From contig NZ_VRLV01000029.1 of assembly GCF_009760925.1 (NCBI RefSeq), positions 1-35,212 on the forward strand: DNA of 35,212 nt, given 5' to 3'. Origin of the DNA: Nonomuraea typhae (lineage in GTDB: Bacteria; Actinomycetota; Actinomycetes; Streptosporangiales; Streptosporangiaceae). How positions within the stretch are numbered: position 1 is the stretch's first letter; every line of letters begins with the position of its first letter. Positions 1 to 6,379 of the stretch are shown one piece after another. The position numbers were made by a program, and so were the translations under genes. The notes below the pieces were generated by a model, which saw only the letters and a program-made list of their open reading frames with translations, made no database searches and was not told the origin of the DNA.

Positions 1-127
1 GCAGGCCCGCCCTCGGCGGGCCGGGGGGGCGGGCCTGGTCAATGCGGGACTGGGTTGTCACACTGCGGTTATGGCCGTGGCGACTGTGTGGTTGCGGGAT
101 CTGGACGACCGTCTGGTGGCGGCGGAC
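1..127. repeat. Left copy of 127-bp terminal direct repeat (circular overlap)
   Basis: Bases 1-127 are identical to bases 35086-35212. An exact 127-base overlap at both ends of a contig is what a de Bruijn assembler with k=127 leaves on a closed circle, so the window is most simply a circular molecule of 35,085 bp shown slightly past one turn. Positions 4-22 hold a hairpin (GGCCCGCC, loop CTC, GGCGGGCC). The repeat also covers the start of the gene at 71. Confidence 0.95.
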
Positions 128-601
128 CTGGTGACCGGGATGTTCGTCGACCGGGTGCCGGGTCTGGGCTGGACGGTCATGGTGGAGGTGCGCAACGCCT
201 CCAAGCCCGTCTTGCTGGCCGACTTCGGCCGGGGCGGCAAGGCGCGGACCGGCGCTGATCATCTACTGGCCAGGTTGCCGTCCGCCATCGCGGCGGCGGC
301 CGCGCTGCCCGGCTCGGGCTGCGTGGTCACCTACACGCCGGGCGAGCGCAAGGGGCTGGGCGACTGGTCGACCACGACCGGGTCCGGCCCGGTCGACGCG
401 GCCGCCGCGGTGGCCGCGACCCGGGGCCCGATGCCTTCGCCCGAACCGCCGACGGCGCCGCCACCGGTTCCGGCGCCCGCACCGCCGCCCGCCGAGCCTG
501 CGCCGGCCTCGGCGGCACCACGGCGATCGCGGGCGGCGACGCGCGAGCCGATGCCGAGCGATGCCAGGAACTGGCCGCCGCTGTGGGACTCGGAGGACTG
601 A
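71..601 (+). CDS. Hypothetical protein with Pro/Ala-rich tail
   Basis: Encodes 176 residues that I do not recognise. Residues 1-115 look folded: a beta-rich start (MAVATVWLRDLDDRL), a stretch with WTVMVEV, and a helix around LLARLPSAIAAAAAL. From about residue 118 the chain is a low-complexity Pro/Ala tail, then a short end with WPPLWDSED. No signal peptide, membrane helix or metal motif is visible. No Shine-Dalgarno precedes the ATG, so it may be leaderless. It is convergent with the RapZ-like gene (28 bp between stops) and divergent from the relaxase across the oriT-like gap, so it may belong to transfer or establishment functions; that is inference from position only. Because the molecule is circular, the start of this gene appears again at 35156. 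Confidence 0.7.
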   Translation: MAVATVWLRDLDDRLVAADLVTGMFVDRVPGLGWTVMVEVRNASKPVLLADFGRGGKARTGADHLLARLPSAIAAAAALPGSGCVVTYTPGERKGLGDWSTTTGSGPVDAAAAVAATRGPMPSPEPPTAPPPVPAPAPPPAEPAPASAAPRRSRAATREPMPSDARNWPPLWDSED

Positions 602-629
602 CCGCCGGGCCTGCGGGCGGTGAGCGTGT

Positions 630-1046
630 TCATCGGGGTTGGACGACCGGCTTGGCGACGTCGCGGTGGTCGACGTCGACCGCCAGGCCGTGCTCGCGGA
701 GAGTCTGGGCGATGGCTTCGGCCAGGGCCACGGCGCGGTGGCGGCCGCCGGCGCATCCGGTGGCCACGGTGACCTGGCGGCCGGGCTGCAGGTCCTCGAT
801 CAGGCCGCGGGCCAGGTTGGCGGTGCGGGCGATGATGCCCGGCGCGCCGGGTGTGTCCAGCACATGCTGGCGCACCACGTCGTCCAGGCCGGTCAGGTCG
901 ACCATGGCCGGGTTGTGGTGCGGGTTGCGCAGGCTGCGCCTGGCGTCGATGGTGATGTCGGCCACCGGAGCCGCGTCGTGCAGGTAGCCGAAGCTGATGA
1001 TCTGGACCGGCGCGGTCTCGGCGAGGTCGACGGCGGGGACGGGCAT
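630..1046 (-). CDS. RapZ C-terminal-domain-like protein
   Basis: Encodes 138 residues matching the C-terminal domain of RapZ (formerly YhbJ/UPF0042): an N-terminal strand with IISFGYLH, a RNPHHNP segment, then the diagnostic GCAGGRHRAVALAEAIA loop and a final VDHRDV strand. The N-terminal P-loop kinase-like half of full RapZ (about 280 residues) is absent, so this is the stand-alone domain. In Escherichia coli that domain binds small RNAs and metabolite; whether the plasmid version binds RNA is unknown. The start is supported by a good ribosome site (GAAGGAG) upstream of the ATG. It is last in the leftward rep-zinc finger group, 30 bp after the zinc-finger gene, and may be cotranscribed with it. 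Such domains occur on other actinomycete plasmids. Confidence 0.8.
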   Translation of the reverse strand: MPVPAVDLAETAPVQIISFGYLHDAAPVADITIDARRSLRNPHHNPAMVDLTGLDDVVRQHVLDTPGAPGIIARTANLARGLIEDLQPGRQVTVATGCAGGRHRAVALAEAIAQTLREHGLAVDVDHRDVAKPVVQPR

Positions 1047-1076
1047 GGCGAACTCCTTCGCGTAGGGGGGGGCTTG

Positions 1077-1634
1077 CTAGCGGTGCTCGGTGCTGGTTTC
1101 GTCGCCCGAGCTTGCAGCTGCAGGCGCACGACGAATCCCGGCGGTGCGGGCGGCGTACTCCCACTCCCGTACGGCGGCCTGGTGCTGGCGGGCGTCGCTG
1201 GCGATCGTGGAGGCGAGGGTGGCCAGGCGGCGCGCCAGGTCGCTCACGGACGGCTCCCAGCCGGTGGGCAACCCGTCGTCTCGACCTCTGCCGTCCTGGG
1301 GCGGCTCGGGGAGTTCCAGGCCCTCCAGAACGTCCTGGAGGGCTGTCACGTCGTCGTTCTGGTCGTCGTCCTGGGCCGGGCTGGTTACGGCCGTCAGCGC
1401 GGCCTCCAGCTCTGCGCTGAGCGTGCGCAGCCGGTCCAGCTCGTCGACCAGGCGGCCGCGCAGCCACGCGGCTTGGGTCTCGGCTTCGCCGACGCGGCGG
1501 CGGGCGCGGTGCGCGGCCTGGCGGCACGGGGTTCCGCAGTAGCGGGCCGGGCGGCCGGTGGCGGCCTGGGCGATGACGCCGCCGCACACCGGGCACGCCG
1601 TGGTGGTCGACGTGGTCGACGGCGAGGCGGTCAT
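1077..1634 (-). CDS. Zinc-finger protein with coiled-coil region
   Basis: Encodes 185 residues. Near the N terminus a metal-binding knuckle is visible (CPVCGG, then RYCGTPCRQAAHRARR), the arrangement seen in many small plasmid proteins of actinomycetes. It is followed by a long, highly charged helical stretch (LRGRLVDELDRLRTLSAELEAALTAV) that could form a coiled coil, and a second helical region near the C terminus. Function is unknown; DNA binding near the replication genes is plausible. I chose the ATG at 1634 because it overlaps the stop of the preceding 41-codon ORF as ATGA. A longer in-frame alternative starts at a GTG at 1763 overlapping the stop of the rep-like gene, but its extra 43 residues are low complexity. 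Confidence 0.7.
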   Translation of the reverse strand: MTASPSTTSTTTACPVCGGVIAQAATGRPARYCGTPCRQAAHRARRRVGEAETQAAWLRGRLVDELDRLRTLSAELEAALTAVTSPAQDDDQNDDVTALQDVLEGLELPEPPQDGRGRDDGLPTGWEPSVSDLARRLATLASTIASDARQHQAAVREWEYAARTAGIRRAPAAASSGDETSTEHR

Positions 1635-1756
1635 CGCGCACCGCCAAGCTGGCCGCTGGTGGCGCTGTTGCGTCGCGGCGGCCGCCGCCGGCGCCGCGAC
1701 GACGAAACGGGCGGGGCCCCGTCGGCCGGGGTGGTGGCGGAGGTGGTGGTGGGCAT
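1631..1756 (-). CDS. Small Arg-rich ORF between rep and zinc-finger gene
   Basis: A 41-codon ORF starting at an ATG three bases after the stop of the rep-like gene and ending in an ATGA overlap with the zinc-finger gene. The product is Thr/Ser/Pro-rich at the start and has a basic patch (SSSRRRRRPPRR) in the middle, so it could bind nucleic acid or serve only to couple translation between its neighbours. The perfect junctions on both sides are the argument for it; no homology is recognised. The alternative is a single longer zinc-finger reading frame from the GTG at 1763. Confidence 0.4.
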   Translation of the reverse strand: MPTTTSATTPADGAPPVSSSRRRRRPPRRNSATSGQLGGAR

Positions 1757-1759
1757 CGG

Positions 1760-3313
1760 TCACCGTCCTGTGGTGTCGTGCTGCCGGGCGATCGTGACCC
1801 GTTGCAGCCAGGCGCGTTCGGCGTGCTCGCCGCGCGTGCCCACGTCGTTGCCGGACAGCGCGAGGGGCTCCAGGACCTCGCGGCGGAAGACCTCGAAAGG
1901 CTCGGTGGCCCCGTGCTGGGCGTGGTCGACGTCGGGCAGCGGGTTGTCCGATCCGCCGGTCTTTACATTGTAAAGTCGGGTGGATCGGATGGCCTGCTTG
2001 GCGATCGCGGCGGCGGCGTTCGGGCTGGCTTCGGCCAGGGCGGCGCGGGCCGCGCTGGCGTGGCTGGTGACGTCGGCGGCTGGCGGGTCCGCCGGTTCGG
2101 CGAGCGTGGCCAGGGTGGTGTTCTGGGTGCGGCGTACGCCGTGGGCGGCCTCCAGGCGCTGGGTCCGGCCGGGCAGCACCTGGCCGTCGTCGTCGCGCCA
2201 GGCGGCCAGCCGGTGGCGCAGCCAGCCGGGCACGAAGCGGGGCAGCTCGGTGTGGATCCACTGGCTGCCGTCGGCGCGGTTGTCCAGGGCGTGCTTGACG
2301 TCGTAGGGGCTCCACCCGGCGGCGAAGAACTCGCGCAGGATGGACCGCAGGTGCTTGGCCGACAGCTTCGCCAGCGTGCCGCTCGTGGCGCGCAGCGCCT
2401 CGGCGGCCAACAACATCTCCGCTCGAGTTCCCGGCGTGACGTTCAGCGGCCACCGCAACGCGGTGACGTCCGCGCGGCCGATCTTGCGAGATCTGTTGTC
2501 GGCGCGTCCGGCGACAGCCGGACTGTTACCGCGCTGGCTCGCGTGCGCGCGTACGACGGGGAGTTCTCTATCTGTTGATCTCTCTATAGAGAGATCAACA
2601 GAGGGGGGTCGACTTCCTTCCACAGAAGTAGGCGCGGCGGGGCTGTGGATAACCGTCTCCGGGCCGGTCTCGGCGGCCCGTTCCTGCCGTACTCCGGTGG
2701 CCGCCTCGGGGGCGTCGACGGGCTGCAGGCGGGGAAGCTCGGGGGCCAGTGGCACCAGCAGCACGTACTCGGCGGCCAGGTTGTCCGCGCCGTCATGCTG
2801 GCCACCGGAGCGCGTGCCCGGTGTCGACCCCTCGGTAACAGTCCCGAGAAACCCGAGCTCGCGCATGAAGGTGCGCCACCGTTGCGAGGCGGTCTTCTTC
2901 AGCCCGGTGCGCTCCATGATGACCTTGTTGGTGGGGCGCGACACCAACACGGCCGGGTTGACCTCTGGGCGCGAGGCGCGCCACATCATGACCCGCGCTT
3001 CGGCGATCAGGTTGCGCCTGCCATCGCTACGGATCATGACGACCCGGGGGTGCTCTTCCAGGGCCTTGAGCCAGGCGCGTTGCGAGCGGGCCGGGACGGC
3101 CGGGCCAACGATCGCGTTGACCGCCGTGATGGCGACTTCGATCGCAACGCGCCGTAGAAGGCGACAGGCCGTACAGGCCGGGTCGTTGCCCAGTCCGTGA
3201 ACCTCGCACGGCGGGCGAGGAACGCTGTGATGGGGGGGTGTTGCGTCCAGCGAGCGACACGCCGAGTCGATCTCAGGGCGTGCTGGGCTGAACGTCTGGC
3301 GCTCTGCTAGCAT
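1760..3313 (-). CDS. Probable plasmid replication initiator (winged-helix type)
   Basis: Encodes up to 517 residues. Residues 36-50 contain a Cys/His cluster (CEVHGLGNDPACTAC) that could bind zinc. Residues about 105-165 look like a winged-helix/HTH unit (NKVIMERTGLKKTASQRWR then LGFLGTV). A variable linker (170-275) follows. Residues about 285-375 form a second helical domain ending GWLRHRLAAWRDDDG, a pattern I associate with large HTH replication or control proteins of actinomycete plasmids. It is the only large replication-like candidate on the molecule and sits beside a gap with inverted repeats, hence the call; there is no direct proof. The linker coding DNA contains the palindrome at 2571-2602. 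The ATG at 3313 has a weak ribosome site; a GTG at codon 31 is an alternative. The stop abuts the next ORFs. Confidence 0.5.
   Translation of the reverse strand: MLAERQTFSPARPEIDSACRSLDATPPHHSVPRPPCEVHGLGNDPACTACRLLRRVAIEVAITAVNAIVGPAVPARSQRAWLKALEEHPRVVMIRSDGRRNLIAEARVMMWRASRPEVNPAVLVSRPTNKVIMERTGLKKTASQRWRTFMRELGFLGTVTEGSTPGTRSGGQHDGADNLAAEYVLLVPLAPELPRLQPVDAPEAATGVRQERAAETGPETVIHSPAAPTSVEGSRPPSVDLSIERSTDRELPVVRAHASQRGNSPAVAGRADNRSRKIGRADVTALRWPLNVTPGTRAEMLLAAEALRATSGTLAKLSAKHLRSILREFFAAGWSPYDVKHALDNRADGSQWIHTELPRFVPGWLRHRLAAWRDDDGQVLPGRTQRLEAAHGVRRTQNTTLATLAEPADPPAADVTSHASAARAALAEASPNAAAAIAKQAIRSTRLYNVKTGGSDNPLPDVDHAQHGATEPFEVFRREVLEPLALSGNDVGTRGEHAERAWLQRVTIARQHDTTGR
2571..2602. repeat. 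Perfect 32-bp palindrome inside the rep-like gene
   Basis: The arms are TCTGTTGATCTCTCTA (2571-2586) and its exact reverse complement (2587-2602), with no loop. It lies in the AT-richest stretch of the gene and encodes residues 238-248 of the linker, between the two recognisable domains. It could be an origin or initiator-binding site within rep, or an operator. Confidence 0.9.
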
Positions 3314-3329
3314 CCGATTCCAGACGTGA

Positions 3330-3450
3330 AGAAACCGCTCACGTCGCTGGTGTATTCAGCTCTTTCGCCCGGCAAAAGCTTCGGAGCTGCGTAAACCAAC
3401 CACGTGAAAATTTGTTGTGAGGCGCCCCGCTCTGCGGGGCGTTTCTTTTT
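3330..3450 (+). ncRNA. Candidate countertranscribed RNA opposite the rep leader
   Basis: An intrinsic terminator reading rightwards sits at 3423-3450, yet no plus-strand gene exists upstream for several kilobases. The simplest source is a short RNA starting around 3310-3340 and running opposite the leader of the leftward rep-like gene (start 3313). The stretch includes small stems (CGTGA with TCACG, and AGCTC with GAGCT). Antisense RNAs of this type control copy number in many plasmids. The 5' end is a guess; I found no convincing promoter. Confidence 0.35.
3423..3450 (+). terminator. Rho-independent terminator
   Basis: A perfect 8-bp stem, CGCCCCGC and GCGGGGCG, with a TCT loop (3423-3441) is followed by TTTCTTTTTG. 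The U-tract is on the plus strand only. It is the one classical terminator in this GC-rich molecule and has no obvious plus-strand gene before it. Confidence 0.85.
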
Positions 3451-3508
3451 GTCCTGTGTGACTCCAATGATCAATGGGTAGTCAGTGCCGCATCCTTCCA
3501 CGTTGACA

Positions 3509-3548
3509 GGCTGTGGAGACAGCCAGACGCGCGGAATTCCTCGCGCGT
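3509..3548. other. Inverted repeats in the rep upstream gap
   Basis: The 460-bp gap 3314-3773 holds no convincing gene. Within it, GGCTGT (3509-3514) pairs with ACAGCC (3519-3524), and ACGCGCG (3527-3533) pairs with CGCGCGT (3542-3548) around GAATTCCT. The flanking sequence (3400-3490) is AT-richer than the rest of the molecule. Together with the nearby rep-like gene this makes the gap a candidate origin or control region, but no tandem iterons are visible. Confidence 0.4.
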
Positions 3549-3606
3549 GTCGCGTCAGGTGGGCGCGAGAACACCCTGAAGCCCACAGAACGGACATCGC
3601 CGCCCT

Positions 3607-3682
3607 GGGTTGCGTAGCGCGCCGGCGGACGCCGCTTTGGTCGACGAAACTCCGGCGGTGTGCCGTACGGCTCGGCGCGGCT
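3607..3682 (+). repeat. Intergenic element, copy A (two boxes plus hairpin)
   Basis: Copy A of a three-copy family. Box 1 GGTTGCGTAGCGCGC is at 3608-3622, box 2 CGACGAAAC at 3642-3650 after 19 bases, followed by CCGGCGG, three bases and the palindromic GCCGTACGGC. Copy B at 30001 matches across the whole length. The extra base in the spacer of copy B breaks any shared reading frame, so it is not protein coding. Confidence 0.75.
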
Positions 3683-3720
3683 CCCGTGACGCGCCGGATG
3701 CCAGACAGGCAGGCCGCCGA

Positions 3721-3748
3721 GCCCTCGCCCGGGGAAGTGGGCGAGGGC
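3721..3748 (-). terminator. Putative stem-loop end of the leftward transfer operon
   Basis: GCCCTCGCCC (3721-3730) and GGGCGAGGGC (3739-3748) form a perfect 10-bp stem with an 8-base loop, about 25 bp beyond the stop of the last gene of the long leftward operon. There is no U-tract, which is common for actinomycete terminators. Confidence 0.55.
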
Positions 3749-3773
3749 CGGGTGCGGGAGGCGAGCTTGGTCA

Positions 3774-4262
3774 TCAGGAGGCCACGCCGAGCATGTCGAT
3801 CAGATCGCTGGCTTCCTCGGGGGTGCGGGCGTAGGTCTGGCACAGCCGCTGGACGGCGGCGACTTCGTCAGCGGTGTGCGGGTAGGCGCGGCTGACCAGC
3901 GGGCTGTCCTCCAACTGGCCCTGGCCCTTCCTGGGCACACGCGGCGATCGCGGCTTGCGCGGGGTGCAGGTCGCGGCGGGGCGCGGCTGGTGCGCGGGCA
4001 GCTCGCCCGCGCCCTGGTCGGCCGGGCCGGTGTCGTCGACCGCCGAAGGCCGGTCGATGACCGACCCGACGGCCTTGATCAGGCGGCGGCGCAGTGTGGC
4101 CAGCTCGCGGGTCAGGCGCTTGGCGTCATCCGCGATGCGCGGCCCGGGGAACGTGCGGGCCAGCTCCAGCAGCTCGGCGACGTCGACGTCGGTCAGGTGC
4201 GCCAGCAGCGCCTCGATCGCCTGCGCCTCGCCTGTGGGGCCGGTCGTGGTGGAGGTGGTCAC
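3774..4262 (-). CDS. Hypothetical protein, last gene of the transfer operon
   Basis: Encodes 162 residues, not recognised. The N-terminal half is helical and charged (IEALLAHLTDVDVAELLELAR, then DDAKRLTRELATLRRRLIKAV), consistent with a coiled coil or helical bundle; the middle is Pro/Lys/Arg-rich; the C-terminal 45 residues are again helical (ADEVAAVQRLCQTYARTPEEA). No membrane segment. The GTG start at 4262 overlaps the TGA of the preceding Cys-rich gene as GTGA, which is why I reject the longer frame extending upstream. A strong stem-loop follows the stop, so it probably closes the operon. Confidence 0.65.
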   Translation of the reverse strand: MTTSTTTGPTGEAQAIEALLAHLTDVDVAELLELARTFPGPRIADDAKRLTRELATLRRRLIKAVGSVIDRPSAVDDTGPADQGAGELPAHQPRPAATCTPRKPRSPRVPRKGQGQLEDSPLVSRAYPHTADEVAAVQRLCQTYARTPEEASDLIDMLGVAS

Positions 4263-4543
4263 GCCGCCTCCCGGTGCTCGCTGGCCGGGTCGGCCGACGA
4301 CGGGGTGTCCGTGGTCGGCTCGGCGGCCGGGCAAGTGCCGCAGTAGCAGCGGGCCGGGGCGCAGTAGCCGCCGGACGGCTCGGGGCGGCCAGCCAGCGCG
4401 GCCGGGGTGTGCGCGGCGCAGCGCGGCCCACACGGGTAGGGACGGGTCGGGGTTGCGCCGCAGGGACCGGCACCATGGCGGCAGGGGCCCTGCAGCCCGA
4501 AAGTCGGGGCAGTGCTCGCCTGTGGGACGTCGGTGGTCGTCAT
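4259..4543 (-). CDS. Small Cys-rich protein
   Basis: Encodes 94 residues with about a dozen cysteines in pairs: GPCRHGAGPCG, then YPCGPRCAAH, then YCAPARCYCGTCPAA. This Cys/Pro arrangement, especially the YCxPxRCYCGxC block, recurs in uncharacterised small proteins of actinomycete plasmids and probably binds zinc. The ATG at 4543 is chosen because it overlaps the stop of the preceding gene as ATGA; a GTG two codons earlier is possible. The stop overlaps the next GTG start. It may be a nucleic-acid-binding accessory factor; no function is established. Confidence 0.7.
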   Translation of the reverse strand: MTTTDVPQASTAPTFGLQGPCRHGAGPCGATPTRPYPCGPRCAAHTPAALAGRPEPSGGYCAPARCYCGTCPAAEPTTDTPSSADPASEHREAA

Positions 4544-5034
4544 GTCCACGCCCCGATCGGGAGCGCGGCGGCAAGGACGGCGAGCGCGACCAGCAGCAGA
4601 TCGACCGCCAGGCGCAACCGGCGGTACTTGGCGGCGGTCAGCGTGGCCAGGCGCAGCGCCTCATCGGCCAGGCGGGCGGTGGGGTCGGTGAGCAGGGCGG
4701 CCAGCAACTGCTGGGGGTCGCCGGTGGCGGCGTGCGCCAGAAACCCGTAGCGGCCCTTCTTGGGCGCCAGCGCGGGCCTGACGACGCACAGCAGCACCGC
4801 GACGGCGGCGGCGAGCAAGGCGGCGCCGAGCACGACGGTGGCGGTCGTCCAGATCGACGGCAGCGTCACGAGGCCGGCGGCGGCCGCCAGGATGGCGAAC
4901 GCCGTACCCGACCAGCCCATGAGCGCGGCCGCCTTGGCGTCGACGCGGGCCAGCTCGGCGCGGGCGGCGTCGGCCTCGCCCTTCACGATGGCCACCGGGT
5001 CGACGACGGCCGGGGCCGGGCCGGGAGCGATCAT
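4540..5034 (-). CDS. PycTM-like two-helix membrane protein
   Basis: Encodes 164 residues. A charged N-terminal helix leads to RVDAKAAALMGWSG, then two hydrophobic helices (about 44-60 and 66-88), a loop with YGFLAHAATGDPQQLLAALL, a charged helix, and a third hydrophobic segment at the C terminus (about 140-160). The order (helix with D-x-K-A, two membrane helices, cytosolic helix) resembles the PycTM/DUF5706 family, some members of which are effectors of cyclic-pyrimidine (Pycsar) defence. No uridylate or cytidylate cyclase gene is present, so a defence role is not supported here; such orphan proteins are common on actinomycete plasmids. Its ATG overlaps the previous stop (ATGA) and its stop overlaps the next start. 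Confidence 0.6.
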   Translation of the reverse strand: MIAPGPAPAVVDPVAIVKGEADAARAELARVDAKAAALMGWSGTAFAILAAAAGLVTLPSIWTTATVVLGAALLAAAVAVLLCVVRPALAPKKGRYGFLAHAATGDPQQLLAALLTDPTARLADEALRLATLTAAKYRRLRLAVDLLLVALAVLAAALPIGAWT

Positions 5035-5606
5035 GCCTGCCTCCTGGCGGGCAGCAGGCCGCTGTAGGCGATAATCTGCGCGGCCAGGATGGCCACCACG
5101 CCGAGCTCGATGAGCGACACGGCGATCAGCAGCGGCGAGGGGTTCCCGAACGCCCAGAAGACGACCAGGCCCGCCACCGATGGCGTGCAGAAGGTGTCCA
5201 GGTTGACCGAGAGTTGCAGCACCTGGCGGGAGCGGCGGCGCGTGTCGCCGCGGTGGTCGTGCTCCCAGCCGAACAACTGGGCGCGGGGGCAGCCCACGAT
5301 CAGGTTGGCCAGGCGGGGGGTGAGGTCCTCGCGGATGTAGCGGCCGATCGCGGAGACCATGTGGTCGTTGGCCAGGTGCGTCCAGCCCAGCACCATGCCG
5401 GTCAGCGGGAGCACCAGCAGCAGCTCCAGCCGGGCGGTTGAGGCGGTGACGGTGGCGATGGCCGCGATCGCGGTGAGGGTGGCGTACAGCAGGTTGTCGC
5501 GGAAGCCGATGCGCGCGGTCTGTTCGGTCTTGAGCCGCTCGTACTCGGCGAGCACGACCGTGATCGAGCGGTCGACGGCCGAAGTGTCGGCGTCGTTGGG
5601 CATCAT
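5031..5606 (-). CDS. Multi-pass membrane protein of the transfer operon
   Basis: Encodes 191 residues. An acidic N-terminal helix (VDRSITVVLAEYERLKTEQ) precedes two hydrophobic helices (about 46-60 and 64-80), a basic cytosolic loop (EHDHRGDTRRRSRQVLQLS) and two more helices near the C terminus. The layout echoes the PycTM-like neighbour encoded next, with which it overlaps by ATGA, so the two may form a complex. The start ATG-ATG at 5603-5606 is preceded by GGAAGG at good spacing, which rules out the longer frame extending to 6107. Function unknown; membrane proteins in this position may resemble Spd (spread) proteins, an inference from context. Confidence 0.65.
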   Translation of the reverse strand: MMPNDADTSAVDRSITVVLAEYERLKTEQTARIGFRDNLLYATLTAIAAIATVTASTARLELLLVLPLTGMVLGWTHLANDHMVSAIGRYIREDLTPRLANLIVGCPRAQLFGWEHDHRGDTRRRSRQVLQLSVNLDTFCTPSVAGLVVFWAFGNPSPLLIAVSLIELGVVAILAAQIIAYSGLLPARRQA

Positions 5607-5644
5607 GGTGAGTGCCTTCCTGGTCAGCAGGTGGGTGAGGTAGC

Positions 5645-5695
5645 GGGCGCGTCCTGGGTGGATGACTTGGCGGTTGGCCACCCTGGGATGCGCCC
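5645..5695 (-). other. Imperfect hairpin between operon genes
   Basis: In the 98-bp gap between two operon genes, GGGCGCGTCCTGGGTGG (5645-5661) pairs imperfectly with CCACCCTGGGATGCGCCC (5678-5695). It may be an RNA processing or attenuation site that lowers downstream expression. It sits just upstream of the ribosome site of the next gene. Confidence 0.5.
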
Positions 5696-5704
5696 GTCGC
5701 GCGT

Positions 5705-6151
5705 TCAGGTGGTGATGGCCACCTGGTCGGCCCGGCCGCTCTGGCCCGGCCCGGTGGTGATGGTGGTCAGGGCGGTGGTGATGGTCGCGAGGATCGCGGC
5801 GTCGACGTCGGCCAGCAGCTCGCGCACGTCCAGGGCGGCGTCGTCGTCCAGGTGCCGCCAGGCGGTCAGGGTGCGGGCGTAGCGGATCTGGGCGTGGGTG
5901 ATGGCGGCCTGGTCGACGGCGGGCAGGCCGGTCTCCTTCTCCACCACCTGGCCGTCGTCGACGACGTGGCAGGCCGGGCACAGGTAGCGCTCGCCGGCGC
6001 GGCGCCAGCCGAACACGTCGCTGTGGCCGGTGAAGGCTTTGGCGATGGCCTCGCGATCGCTCCAGTACGGCGCGGCTTCGTCGTCGTCCTCCCAGGTTGC
6101 GTTGCACGCCGAGCAGTGCAGGACGAAGAACATGACCGGCTTGGTGATCAT
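5705..6151 (-). CDS. Zinc-ribbon-like hypothetical protein
   Basis: Encodes 148 residues. Two CxxC pairs are visible, CSAC near residue 13 and CPAC near residue 58, separated by an acidic helical insert containing FTGHSDVFGWRRAGER; together they suggest a zinc ribbon. The C-terminal half is helical and acidic (HLDDDAALDVRELLADVDAAI), ending in a Thr/Gly-rich tail. The ATG at 6151 has a GGGAG ribosome site. It lies 19 bp after the small membrane protein gene. Function unknown; possibly a regulator or adaptor of the transfer operon. Confidence 0.65.
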   Translation of the reverse strand: MITKPVMFFVLHCSACNATWEDDDEAAPYWSDREAIAKAFTGHSDVFGWRRAGERYLCPACHVVDDGQVVEKETGLPAVDQAAITHAQIRYARTLTAWRHLDDDAALDVRELLADVDAAILATITTALTTITTGPGQSGRADQVAITT

Positions 6152-6170
6152 GATGTGGGCTCCCGTCGGC

Positions 6171-6335
6171 CTATCGCTTCGTCTTCGAGATCGAGTTGGG
6201 CGGGGCGAACACGCTGTCGGCGATGGCTGCTACGACACCGAGCGCCACGACGACCGCCCAGTTGATGGCGGCGCCCTCGATGAGATAGGCGAGGACCGTG
6301 ACACCCATGAACAGCGCCATGACTATGAAGGGCAT
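6171..6335 (-). CDS. 54-residue membrane microprotein
   Basis: A short ORF with a strong ribosome site (AAAGGAG, 7 bases before the ATG). The product begins MPFIVMALFMGV and contains two hydrophobic segments (residues 3-18 and 25-42) with a short loop (EGAAINW), ending in a basic tail (SKTKR). That makes it a likely two-pass inner-membrane microprotein. It lies between two zinc-finger genes of the leftward operon. Function unknown; small hydrophobic Spd-type proteins are common beside tra genes in Streptomyces plasmids. Confidence 0.7.
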   Translation of the reverse strand: MPFIVMALFMGVTVLAYLIEGAAINWAVVVALGVVAAIADSVFAPPNSISKTKR

Positions 6336-6379
6336 CGCTGATCTCCTTTGATCGGCAGAGCTGGGGGCGGGGCTGGCGG

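Noticed and set aside
331..1647. Long minus-strand frame of 438 codons across the first genes
   Set aside because: It is very Arg/Pro/Gly-rich and lies opposite or out of frame with the RapZ-like and zinc-finger genes; a shadow of high-GC coding DNA.
639..1973. Long plus-strand frame of 444 codons opposite RapZ-like, zinc-finger and rep genes
   Set aside because: Composition is typical of antisense frames in GC-rich DNA, and the opposite strand has recognisable domains and coupled starts.
3307..3843. Minus-strand frame of 178 codons in the rep upstream gap
   Set aside because: It crosses the terminator, the inverted repeats and element copy A and has no protein-like pattern.
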